This document shows positions 1 through 5,668 of a stretch of DNA of 6,189 bases, piece after piece. The notes under the pieces were generated by a model. It saw only the letters and a list, made by a program, of their open reading frames with translations. It searched no databases and was not told the DNA's origin. The DNA lies in assembly GCA_007132145.1 (NCBI GenBank), contig SLPE01000168.1, forward strand, positions 1 through 6,189, written 5' to 3'. Positions within the stretch are counted from its first letter, which is position 1, and every line of letters begins with the position of its first letter. The DNA comes from Candidatus Izemoplasma sp. Lineage in GTDB: Bacteria; Bacillota_I; Bacilli_A; Izemoplasmatales; Izemoplasmataceae. The position numbers and the translations under genes are program-made.

Positions 1-231
1 AAACTCCACCGTGCGTGGTTGTTCAGAAGCGGGATGCGCGCGCCCGAGTGCGCCGGCATCATCCATAGCGATTTCGAGAAGGGGTTCATCCGCGCCGAGA
101 CGATCCATTTCGACGACTTGGTCGCCGCGGGCAGCTACGCCCGCGCCAAAGAAACCGGGAAAATCCGCTCGGAAGGCAAACAATACGAAGTCCGAGACGG
201 AGACATCATCACATTCCGTTTCAACACCTAG
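1..231 (+). CDS. ychF: Redox-regulated ATPase YchF (OLA1 family), C-terminal fragment
   Basis: This is the last 76 codons of a gene whose start lies before the window. The frame is open from base 1 and ends in TAG at 229-231. The translation reads RAW near the edge, then [22 protein letters not shown] and [18 protein letters not shown], which is the TGS-domain end of YchF/OLA1. The family is a universal P-loop protein of the Obg-related group that prefers ATP over GTP and associates with ribosomes; its ATPase domain is not in this window. An internal ATG at 34 is not a start, because conserved YchF sequence continues upstream of it. The TAG stop lies inside the Shine-Dalgarno sequence of the next gene, so the two are probably translated in series. 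In Bacillus this gene directly precedes rpsF, whereas here three genes intervene. Confidence 0.93.
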   Translation, partial: KLHRAWLFRSGMRAPECAGIIHSDFEKGFIRAETIHFDDLVAAGSYARAKETGKIRSEGKQYEVRDGDIITFRFNT

Positions 232-236
232 GAGGG
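230..236 (+). promoter_or_regulatory. Shine-Dalgarno site overlapping the ychF stop codon
   Basis: AGGAGGG lies 6 nt before the ATG at 243, and its first two bases are the last two of the ychF TAG stop. A terminating ychF ribosome would sit on this site. This supports the start chosen for the membrane-protein gene and co-translation with ychF. Confidence 0.85.
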
Positions 237-242
237 AACACG

Positions 243-737
243 ATGTCGGGTATCATCCAACTCACCTTCAATTATGTCGCTTTCTTGTTTCTCGTCTTCA
301 TCTTGACGTTTTATGTCGGCGTCTTCGTCCGCTACGTCAAGACGAAGACGATCGTCACCCAGAAAATGCTCACGTACCGCAAGGGCGGTCTCTTCGAACA
401 CTACATCCTCACACCGTCGATCGTTTTCGTCATCCGCGTGCTCGACGTGATTTTCGGCGATGGTCTGGGGTCGCCCTTCATCGCGGGACACTGGCTCCAT
501 ACGACCGTATGGACGTTGTCGATCACACTCATCGCCTATGTCTTCTTGGTCTTCATCTTCATCTTCATGTTCTACCTCATCACTTTTCTCTACATCAAGA
601 TCTTCAAAGTCGAAGACAAACGGAAGGTGTACGCACTGCACAGCCACAAGATGGTCATGACGGCGTTGATCGTTTCACTCGTCATCGTCCTTTCGGTACT
701 GATTCCGGTTCTCACGACGATGATCGGGTCATCGTAG
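243..737 (+). CDS. Hypothetical multi-pass membrane protein (164 aa)
   Basis: I do not recognise the family. The start is set by a strong Shine-Dalgarno sequence (230-236) with 6-nt spacing, and the stop is TAG at 735-737. Very hydrophobic runs cover about residues 7-30, 88-120 and 138-160, with a weaker one at 57-72, so three or four membrane passes are likely. A basic segment (about 30-48, VRYVKTKTIVTQKMLTYRKGG) follows the first helix. A mixed charged stretch (121-136, with KVEDKRK and HSHK) lies between the later helices; by the positive-inside rule both may face the cytoplasm. The central helix region is rich in Phe, Ile and Tyr. There is no signal peptidase site, lipobox or catalytic motif. 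The gene sits 11 nt after ychF and 5 nt before cinA, so it is probably co-transcribed with both. It could be a small transporter subunit, a membrane scaffold or a lineage-specific protein; the sequence does not decide. Confidence 0.85.
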   Translation: MSGIIQLTFNYVAFLFLVFILTFYVGVFVRYVKTKTIVTQKMLTYRKGGLFEHYILTPSIVFVIRVLDVIFGDGLGSPFIAGHWLHTTVWTLSITLIAYVFLVFIFIFMFYLITFLYIKIFKVEDKRKVYALHSHKMVMTALIVSLVIVLSVLIPVLTTMIGSS

Positions 738-742
738 TCGCG

Positions 743-1960
743 ATGGACACCTTCAAAGCGTCGGCCCGCATCATCAATGTCGGCGATGAACTCCTCAAGG
801 GGGACACGGTGAACACGGGTTGTGCCGTTGTCGCCTCTTTTCTACGGAAAAAAGGTGTGAAAACGCTCAAGAGCGTTGTCGTCGGCGATGACCGTGAAGC
901 GATCTTCGAAGCCCTTTCGGAGACCAAGGAGCACTGGGTCGTCCTCACCGGCGGGTTGGGTCCGACACGCGACGACATCACGAAAGAAAGCGTTGCGGCC
1001 TTCTATGGCATCGAACTCGTCTTCGATGAAAGGGTGGCACGACGCGTCGAAGCGATCTACGATGCGCAGGGAAGCGCGATGCCCGAGGTTTGCAAGAAGC
1101 TCGCCTTCGTGCCCGAGGGCGCAACGGTGCTGCAAAACGAAGCGGGTACGGCGAGCGGTTTCCTTTTCGAAAAGGAAGGGCGCCGCATCGTCTTGCTTCC
1201 GGGACCGGTCCCGGAACTCGAATCTGTGTTGGCTTTCATGGATGCGACGTTCGAAATGACGACATCCCCGCATCATCAAGGGTGTCTATTGCTCGGCATC
1301 GGGGAAGCGGATGTCGAAACGGGCGTCGAGCGTATCCGCGAGAAGCATCCGGACGTAGACATCACATTGTATGCTTCGGCGGGTGAAGTCCGTTGTCTGT
1401 TCGTCTCAGACGATTCCGATGCGCTCAAGCGCGTTCGCTCGACCTTTGATGAAGCCTACGGCGAGTACATCTTCGGCGGGTATGAAGACACCGCCGCGGG
1501 CGTCGTCGTCGCGGCACTCAAAGAAAGGGGCATGACCTTAGCCTTGGCGGAATCTTGCACGGGTGGCATGATTGCTGCGAAAGTGACAGCCGTCCCCGGC
1601 GCCTCGTCGGTGTTCGGAAGCGGTTATGTCCCGTATGCGAACGCCGCGAAAGAAGCGATGCTCGATGTCGATAGGGAGACGCTTGCGACCTACGGCGCCG
1701 TCAGTGCAGAGACCGTGTTGGAAATGGCCGACGGCGCCTTGAAGAAAAGCGGTGCCGACATCGCGCTTGCGATCAGCGGCATCGCCGGCCCGACGGGGGG
1801 CACCGCTGAAAAACCCCTAGGGACCGTTTTTTATGCGCTTGCGTACGGACACGTTTGTGAAACTGTGGAAAAACACTTCAGCGGTGACCGGAAGACGATC
1901 CGTGAAAAGGCGGCCGTCTTCGGGTTGACCGTCATTGCTAGGAGCTTGAGAGATGCTTGA
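743..1960 (+). CDS. cinA: CinA: nucleotide pyrophosphatase/NMN deamidase-type two-domain protein
   Basis: A 405-aa protein, slightly shorter than the usual 410-430. The N-terminal molybdopterin-binding-like (COG1058) domain begins ARIINVGDELLKGDTVNTG and carries TGGLGPTRDD at 69-78. The LLPGPVPELE motif (about 152-161) follows. The C-terminal CinA/PncC domain has AESCTGG at 269-275, a KEAML segment, SGIAGPTGG at 345-353 and a late GDR, so both domains look intact. Members of the family hydrolyse ADP-ribose and/or deamidate nicotinamide mononucleotide in pyridine-nucleotide salvage; in some Gram-positives cinA is competence-induced. ATG 743 is chosen because it lies just before the conserved N-terminus and just after the preceding stop. 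No clear Shine-Dalgarno sequence precedes it, which suggests translational coupling to the membrane-protein gene. The frame stays open upstream to base 11, but that part only shadows ychF and the membrane-protein gene. The TGA stop overlaps the next gene. Confidence 0.95.
   Translation: MDTFKASARIINVGDELLKGDTVNTGCAVVASFLRKKGVKTLKSVVVGDDREAIFEALSETKEHWVVLTGGLGPTRDDITKESVAAFYGIELVFDERVARRVEAIYDAQGSAMPEVCKKLAFVPEGATVLQNEAGTASGFLFEKEGRRIVLLPGPVPELESVLAFMDATFEMTTSPHHQGCLLLGIGEADVETGVERIREKHPDVDITLYASAGEVRCLFVSDDSDALKRVRSTFDEAYGEYIFGGYEDTAAGVVVAALKERGMTLALAESCTGGMIAAKVTAVPGASSVFGSGYVPYANAAKEAMLDVDRETLATYGAVSAETVLEMADGALKKSGADIALAISGIAGPTGGTAEKPLGTVFYALAYGHVCETVEKHFSGDRKTIREKAAVFGLTVIARSLRDA
1160..1177. 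repeat. Perfect 18-bp palindrome inside cinA
   Basis: TTCCTTTTCGAAAAGGAA is identical to its reverse complement, centred between 1168 and 1169. The flanking pair (T1159/G1178) ends the DNA symmetry. It lies in coding sequence for FLFEKE. Its outer TTCC/GGAA bases match those of the palindrome at 1197-1216. No function is established. Confidence 0.7.
1197..1216. repeat. Perfect 20-bp palindrome inside cinA
   Basis: The sequence is TTCCGGGACC followed by its exact reverse complement GGTCCCGGAA, centred between 1206 and 1207; the pair outside it (C1196/C1217) breaks the symmetry. It encodes the conserved LPGPVPE motif, so codon choice alone may produce it. Its centre is 38 bp from that of the palindrome at 1160-1177. 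Confidence 0.7.
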
Positions 1961-2672
1961 ATACGTAAACAGGAATCGCGGATGTCTGACAACGCTCGAA
2001 GCGGGGTCGGACGGTCGAAGACTGTTGTTTTTGCAACACGGGATGCATGGCAGGAAAGAAGATGTCATGGAGGTATTCGCGCCGGCGCTCGTCGCGGCGG
2101 GATTCCATGTCGTCGCGCTCGATGCGAAACTGCATGGTGAACGACTCGAAGAGCCGTTTGTGAGCGGTACCGAGATCGAGCGGCATCTTGCGACACCGCG
2201 CATCGTCGAGAAGACGGCCGAGGATATCGTCCGTGTCTATGAGACGGCCTTCGCACAACGCTACGAAGCGGGTTTCGATCTCGTCGGCGTATCGATGGGA
2301 GGCATGATCGCCTACCGCGTCGCCGCCGTATGCGAGGCGGTCCGCGATCTCGCGGCTTTGATCAGTACGCCCGATTTCATCGATGCCGCGGAGCGGATGG
2401 TACCGCCGCATCTGCGCAAGGGGAGTGCCGATGAAAAAGCGGCGCTCGAGGCGGTCGCCGCTCTCGACCCCAGACGATCGGCCCGCACTTTGCATTATCG
2501 GCGACTCTTGATGTTGAACACGAAAGACGACGAAGTCATTCCTCATGAAGCGAGTGAAGCGTTCGCTTCGGAAAACGCCGGAAGCGACATCGTGTTCCGT
2601 CTTCACGAAGGCGGACACGACGTCAGCGAAGCGATGGTGGAAGACTTGGTGAACTGGCTTTCGGAGCGGTGA
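1953..2672 (+). CDS. Alpha/beta hydrolase, probable serine esterase or acylhydrolase
   Basis: A 239-aa soluble protein with no signal peptide. Features of the alpha/beta hydrolase fold are visible in order: a strand plus HGMHG oxyanion loop (29-33), GFHVVALDAKLHGER (50-64, the usual second strand and turn), the nucleophile elbow GVSMGG (112-117, Ser114), an acid in NTKDDEVIP (Asp192 or Asp193) and GGHDVSE near the end (His222). The catalytic triad is therefore complete. The layout resembles small cytoplasmic esterases such as Bacillus YitV, but the substrate cannot be read from sequence. ATG 1953 overlaps the cinA TGA by 8 nt and has AGGAG at 1940-1944 with 8-nt spacing, so it is co-transcribed and probably translationally coupled with cinA. 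No convincing terminator follows before the rpsF promoter, so some read-through into rpsF-ssb-rpsR is possible. Confidence 0.9.
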   Translation: MLEYVNRNRGCLTTLEAGSDGRRLLFLQHGMHGRKEDVMEVFAPALVAAGFHVVALDAKLHGERLEEPFVSGTEIERHLATPRIVEKTAEDIVRVYETAFAQRYEAGFDLVGVSMGGMIAYRVAAVCEAVRDLAALISTPDFIDAAERMVPPHLRKGSADEKAALEAVAALDPRRSARTLHYRRLLMLNTKDDEVIPHEASEAFASENAGSDIVFRLHEGGHDVSEAMVEDLVNWLSER

Positions 2673-2692
2673 AAAATTGGCCGGGATTCCAG

Positions 2693-2721
2693 TTTACATC
2701 GTTGGTTGCGTGTGATATAAT
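2693..2721 (+). promoter_or_regulatory. Sigma-A promoter of rpsF-ssb-rpsR
   Basis: The -35 box TTTACA (2693-2698, 5/6 to consensus) is separated by 17 nt from a perfect TATAAT -10 box (2716-2721). An extended -10 TG lies at 2713-2714. Transcription should start near 2728-2729, giving a leader of about 65 nt before rpsF. Promoter quality and position, just upstream of a ribosomal-protein operon, agree with each other. Confidence 0.82.
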
Positions 2722-2750
2722 TACATACCGTGAGCCAGATGTTCACGAAA

Positions 2751-2787
2751 TCCTTGCTGCTTTTGCAGCCATCAGACCGTAAGGAGG
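2751..2787 (+). promoter_or_regulatory. rpsF leader, probable S6:S18-binding autoregulatory RNA element
   Basis: A hairpin GCTGC-TTTT-GCAGC (2756-2769) sits directly on a closing stem formed by TCCTT (2751-2755) and AAGGA (2781-2785). The 3' strand is joined by an 11-nt bulge (2770-2780) that contains ACCG (2776-2779). The closing stem includes the rpsF Shine-Dalgarno AAGGAGG (2781-2787), 5 nt before the ATG at 2793. The known S6:S18 mRNA element also has a CCG in a bulge next to a stem near the rpsF ribosome binding site, resembling the S6:S18 site in 16S rRNA. Inference: excess S6:S18 complex stabilises the closed form and represses translation. rpsF and rpsR, encoding both partners, lie in this operon. 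The pairings were read by eye and no covariation was tested. Confidence 0.72.
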
Positions 2788-2792
2788 AAACC

Positions 2793-3080
2793 ATGGAAAA
2801 GTACGAAGTGATGTACATCATTCGTCCGACGCTTGAAGAAGAGGCCACGAAAGCTCTGATCGAAGACATCGAGAAGACGCTTACGAAAAGCGGTGGCACC
2901 GTCGTCAAGACCGACGAGTGGGGCTTAAGAGAACTCGCCTACGAAATCGAGAAACACACCAAGGGCTATTACGTCTTGCTCAACATCGAAGCGTCGCCCG
3001 AGGCACTCGAAGAGTTCAATCGGACGATTCGCCTCAGAGAAGACATCATCCGCCATTTATTGATCAAAGAAGACCATTGA
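2793..3080 (+). CDS. rpsF: 30S ribosomal protein S6
   Basis: A 95-aa protein of normal family length. It begins MEKYEVMYIIRP and contains WGLRELAYEIEKHTKGYY (about 48-65) and the helix FNRTIRLREDIIRHLL near the end, all typical of bacterial S6. S6 forms a heterodimer with S18 on the 30S platform. The start is ATG 2793, preceded by AAGGAGG at 2781-2787 with 5-nt spacing. A GTG in the same frame at 2730 would add 21 residues translated from the leader RNA and is rejected. It is the first gene of the rpsF-ssb-rpsR operon and is probably controlled by the leader element. The TGA stop is followed 18 nt later by ssb. Confidence 0.97.
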   Translation: MEKYEVMYIIRPTLEEEATKALIEDIEKTLTKSGGTVVKTDEWGLRELAYEIEKHTKGYYVLLNIEASPEALEEFNRTIRLREDIIRHLLIKEDH

Positions 3081-3098
3081 AGGAAAAGGTGACACGAC

Positions 3099-3518
3099 AT
3101 GTTGAACAGAACGATTCTCGTCGGGCGTCTGACGCGCGACCCTGAACTGAGACGCACCGCCAACGACATCGCTGTCGCGACCTTCACCTTGGCGGTCAAC
3201 CGTCCGTTTTCCAATCAGAGCGGCGAACGCGAGGCGGATTTCATCCCTTGTGTCGTCTGGCGTCGTCAAGCGGAAAACGTATCGCAGTTCTTGTCCAAAG
3301 GGAGTCTCGTAGGTGTCGACGGACGTATCCAGACCCGTTCCTACGATGACGCCGAAGGCAACCGCAAATACATTACCGAAGTCGTTTGCGATTCGGTGCA
3401 GTTTCTCGAACCCCGTTCCGCGAGCAACCCATCGACGGGAAGCGAGCGCACCTCGAAACCGGAACGCGACGAAGACCCGATGCCCGACAATATCACAGAC
3501 GACGACCTACCATTTTAA
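3099..3518 (+). CDS. ssb: Single-stranded DNA-binding protein SSB
   Basis: A 139-aa protein. The OB fold covers about residues 1-105 ([76 protein letters not shown]). A short, charged, low-complexity linker of about 28 residues follows, then the acidic tip DDDLPF (134-139) that docks replication and repair proteins. It coats single-stranded DNA, usually as a tetramer. The linker is shorter than in Bacillus SsbA, which totals about 170 aa. AAGGTG at 3086-3091 with 7-nt spacing supports ATG 3099. It lies between rpsF and rpsR, the standard Bacillota order that ties SSB supply to ribosome synthesis. The complete tip suggests this is the main replicative SSB. Confidence 0.97.
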   Translation: MLNRTILVGRLTRDPELRRTANDIAVATFTLAVNRPFSNQSGEREADFIPCVVWRRQAENVSQFLSKGSLVGVDGRIQTRSYDDAEGNRKYITEVVCDSVQFLEPRSASNPSTGSERTSKPERDEDPMPDNITDDDLPF

Positions 3519-3533
3519 GAAGGAGGCACATCC

Positions 3534-3764
3534 ATGGCAAGAAAGAACTACCGGCGTCGCCGGAAGAAAGTCTGTTATTTCACGGAAAACAAGATCAAGA
3601 CCATCGACTATAAAGACGTGGACTTGCTGAAGCGTTTCATCTCCGATCGCGGAAAGATTCTCCCCAAACGCGTGACCGGAACGAAAGCGCCCTATCAACG
3701 CCAACTCGGCGTCGCCATCAAGCGCGCCCGCCACATGGCGTTGCTGCCGTATGTCAAGGATTGA
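3534..3764 (+). CDS. rpsR: 30S ribosomal protein S18
   Basis: A 76-aa protein of usual length, with a basic N-terminal tail ([16 protein letters not shown]), then [35 protein letters not shown] and the ending [16 protein letters not shown], all diagnostic of S18. Only one cysteine (Cys14) is present, so a zinc-binding set is not evident. S18 pairs with S6 on the 30S platform. A strong AAGGAGG (3520-3526) with 7-nt spacing fixes ATG 3534. It is the last gene of the operon; the stop is TGA and an intrinsic terminator begins 8 nt later. rplI does not follow, as is also the case in Bacillus. Confidence 0.98.
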   Translation: MARKNYRRRRKKVCYFTENKIKTIDYKDVDLLKRFISDRGKILPKRVTGTKAPYQRQLGVAIKRARHMALLPYVKD

Positions 3765-3771
3765 ACGAAAG

Positions 3772-3798
3772 AAAACCGGACACGTTGTCCGGTTTTTT
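3772..3798 (+). terminator. Intrinsic terminator after rpsR, probably bidirectional
   Basis: The arms AAAACCGGAC (3772-3781) and GTCCGGTTTT (3787-3796) form a 10-bp stem with a 5-nt ACGTT loop, followed by T to 3798. The A-rich 5' arm gives a U-rich tail on the opposite strand as well. It lies between two convergent operons, 24 nt beyond the stop of the minus-strand glycosyltransferase gene. It can therefore end both transcripts. Confidence 0.92.
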
Positions 3799-3821
3799 CA
3801 TGCTTCGTAATCCGATTGAGT

Positions 3822-4955
3822 TCACATCTCGTTGTGGAACTGCTCGATGGCCGCTTCGAACATCCGTTCGAGCCTTGTCACACAGGCGTCTAGTCGAAAT
3901 CGTTCGGCGTATTCCAAGTAGGCCTCCCGCTTCATCCGCAAAGTGTCCGGGTGGTCGAGGAATCCGTCGATGCGTCGTGCCAAGTCGTCTGCATCCCCGG
4001 CCTTGAAAAAGTGTTCATCGTCGATGGCGAACTGTTTTGTCGCCGAGAGGGGACTGTCGGAGATCAAGGGAACGAGTCCGCAGCTGAACGCTTCGATGCA
4101 AGAAATCGCTTCCGCTTCGATATCGGAGGCGTGGACGTACAAGTCCGAATAATTGATCAAGCGGATGAGTTCGTCTTGTTCAAAAAAACGCATCATCGGC
4201 GGGTTCGGCAAGGTCTTTCCTCGTTTCAGAAGTTCCTTTTTCCAGGGACCTTGTCCGGCGAGCACGAGTTGAATCGTATCTTTGTGTTTCGATCGCCGGA
4301 CCGCTTCGATCAAGAGGTCTTGGCGTTTTTCACGAGAAAAACGTCCGATCATGAGTAGGAGTCGTTTGTTTGCGAAGGCGTCTGGCTTGTCGCCATCCAC
4401 GGGTCTGAAACGCCTCGAGACCCCATTGGATATGACGTGGATGTTCGAACGATAATCGTGTTTCCTCAACTCGTCGGCAATCATTTCGCTCGGTGTGTGG
4501 ATATGGGCGAAGCGATTGTAGAAACGTCTGAAATGCCTGTAAATCATCGTGTTCACGTGGTCGAGACTCCCAAGACGGAGCGTCGACGTGATGTTTTCGG
4601 GCTGCACATGGAAAGCGGCGGTCGTAGGAACACGGAGCCCATCTGCGATCTTCTTGCCGACTTTTTGCATTTTGAACGGCAGAAGGAAATGGACGATATC
4701 CGACCTGCCGAACACTTTTTCCATCAACGTCCTGTCGGGTTTCGCAAGCGGCATGCCTTGCGATGCGGAGATTTGACGTAAAAAAGGCAGTTCCCGATAA
4801 CCCGTGGTGAAGGTATCTGCCTCGTCGCTATGCGATCCGGTGATGATATAGACCGTATGTCCGCGTTCGCGCAGCGCTTCCGCTGAACGCATCGCGGTCA
4901 TGGTGGTTCCGTTTGTGGTTGGGCCGTAGGCATCGATGACGAATGTGATGTTCAT
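3822..4955 (-). CDS. GT4-family glycosyltransferase, possibly diacylglycerol glucosyltransferase-like
   Basis: A 377-aa protein with the GT-B fold. The N-terminal domain opens MNITFVIDAYGPTTNGTTMT (1-20), the nucleotide-sugar enzyme pattern with the glycine-rich acceptor loop, followed by RGHTVYIIT. AAFHVQPEN (113-121) and TPSEMIADEL (154-163) follow, then the linker VISNGVSRRF. The C-terminal domain has GRFSREK (204-210, with the Arg and Lys that bind donor phosphates), VLAGQGP, and the E-x7-E motif Glu280/Glu288 in EAEAISCIEAFSCG. This is a retaining GT4 enzyme using a UDP- or GDP-sugar. The overall pattern resembles enzymes that glucosylate diacylglycerol, but acceptor and sugar are inferred. 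No signal peptide or membrane helix is seen; such enzymes are cytoplasmic and membrane-associated. The start at 4955 matches the family N-terminus. The same frame extends to 5054, but that part overlaps the upstream gene. GGAGAG (4974-4969) lies 13 nt before the ATG, longer than ideal. Confidence 0.92.
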   Translation of the reverse strand: MNITFVIDAYGPTTNGTTMTAMRSAEALRERGHTVYIITGSHSDEADTFTTGYRELPFLRQISASQGMPLAKPDRTLMEKVFGRSDIVHFLLPFKMQKVGKKIADGLRVPTTAAFHVQPENITSTLRLGSLDHVNTMIYRHFRRFYNRFAHIHTPSEMIADELRKHDYRSNIHVISNGVSRRFRPVDGDKPDAFANKRLLLMIGRFSREKRQDLLIEAVRRSKHKDTIQLVLAGQGPWKKELLKRGKTLPNPPMMRFFEQDELIRLINYSDLYVHASDIEAEAISCIEAFSCGLVPLISDSPLSATKQFAIDDEHFFKAGDADDLARRIDGFLDHPDTLRMKREAYLEYAERFRLDACVTRLERMFEAAIEQFHNEM

Positions 4956-4965
4956 GTCGTGGTGA

Positions 4966-5664
4966 TCACTCTCCGTTTTCTTCGTCTTCTTTTGGCAGGA
5001 GCTGCATGTTCGGGAACAATTCGCTGATTTTTTCGTCGGTGTAGTAATCGTCATAGAACTCGCCGAGCGGTGTGAAAGGTTCTACACCGCGCACTCGTAA
5101 TCCCTGACGAATCAACGCGCTATAGGAGACGAACATGTTCAAGGACAAAAACACGATGAAAAACCAGGTGACGGCCAGACCGATACGATGCGGAAAGCGT
5201 TCGATCAGTCGCGAGAAAATCGGATAGACCCCTTTGACCATCACAAAGGCGAGCAAGCCCCAGAACAAGGCGTAATGGATGGTCGTACGTCCAAGGATGT
5301 TCAGGGGGAGTTCGCTGTAATCCCAAGAAACGCTTCCCGTGAAGAATTCTTGAGCCCAGTTGGCACCGTATTCGAACGCTCCGAAGACGATGGCGCCGAC
5401 CAAGACGACCGAAAACCATCTCTTGAGCCGGTGCAGGAGAAGTACGGCGATGACGAAACCGGTGCCGTACAAGGGATTGAAAGGACCGTACATCACACCG
5501 GCACGACTTTCATAGACACCGGTGGTGACATAGGTCAGGATTTCTTCGTACCAAGTGCCGAGGACGCACCCCAGCACGAACACCCAAGCCATCTTGTAAA
5601 AAGAAACACCGGCGGCGAAAGACTGAGCTTTCACGGTTTTACGGTTCTTCGCGGGGGAGGTCAT
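4966..5664 (-). CDS. Membrane protein of the putative ABC-transporter type IV (CmpB-like) family
   Basis: A 232-aa protein with about five hydrophobic segments (near 24-42, 65-80, 85-103, 127-147 and 161-184), a basic N-terminal tail and a charged, acidic C-terminal tail (about 200-232, with FYDDYYTDEK and KEDEENGE). GPFNPLYG (60-67) and EYGANWAQEFF...SWDYSELPLNILGR...FWG (98-136) are the signature of the family named 'putative ABC-transporter type IV'. No ATPase gene is nearby and the transport role is unproven. ATG 5664 is chosen because it begins 4 nt after the upstream stop. A GTG at 5679 would add 5 residues (MSGNR) and overlap the upstream gene by 11 nt; neither start has a strong ribosome binding site. 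The glycosyltransferase gene starts 10 nt downstream, so the two are probably made together. Confidence 0.83.
   Translation of the reverse strand: MTSPAKNRKTVKAQSFAAGVSFYKMAWVFVLGCVLGTWYEEILTYVTTGVYESRAGVMYGPFNPLYGTGFVIAVLLLHRLKRWFSVVLVGAIVFGAFEYGANWAQEFFTGSVSWDYSELPLNILGRTTIHYALFWGLLAFVMVKGVYPIFSRLIERFPHRIGLAVTWFFIVFLSLNMFVSYSALIRQGLRVRGVEPFTPLGEFYDDYYTDEKISELFPNMQLLPKEDEENGE
4969..4974 (-). promoter_or_regulatory. Weakly placed Shine-Dalgarno site for the glycosyltransferase gene
   Basis: On the minus strand GGAGAG ends 13 nt before the glycosyltransferase ATG and directly abuts the TGA stop of the CmpB-like gene. The long spacing suggests that initiation depends partly on ribosomes finishing the upstream gene. 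Confidence 0.5.
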
Positions 5665-5668
5665 CCGA

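Noticed and set aside
228..647. A minus-strand open frame rich in Asp and Glu opposite the membrane-protein gene.
   Set aside because: The acidic composition is the antisense of Phe/Ile/Val codons (TTC, ATC, GTC) in the membrane protein, not a real acidic protein.
11..742. The cinA frame stays open upstream to base 11, suggesting a 649-aa fusion protein.
   Set aside because: The extra 244 residues are Arg/Ser/His-rich with no domain and run over the end of ychF and the whole membrane-protein gene, which have the real coding signals.
2548..2570. GAAGCG/CGCTTC short inverted repeat in the hydrolase gene.
   Set aside because: Six-base arms made from common Glu-Ala and Phe-Ala-Ser codons are expected by chance at this composition.
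1938..2618. A 226-codon minus-strand open frame opposite the hydrolase gene.
   Set aside because: It mirrors the hydrolase codons, has no family match or ribosome binding site, and its composition is that of an antisense shadow.
2652..2694. Inverted repeat AACTGG/CCAGTT as a terminator of the hydrolase gene.
   Set aside because: The stem is only 6 bp, the loop is about 31 nt and no T run follows; it also overlaps the -35 box by chance.
2730..2792. A GTG at 2730 could give rpsF a 21-residue N-terminal extension.
   Set aside because: It falls at the expected transcription start and within the leader. The strong ribosome binding site and the S6 family N-terminus both point to ATG 2793.
4956..5054. 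A 33-residue N-terminal extension of the glycosyltransferase.
   Set aside because: It overlaps the C-terminal end of the CmpB-like gene, is a Lys/Thr/Ser-rich shadow, and MNITFVIDAYGP already matches the family start.
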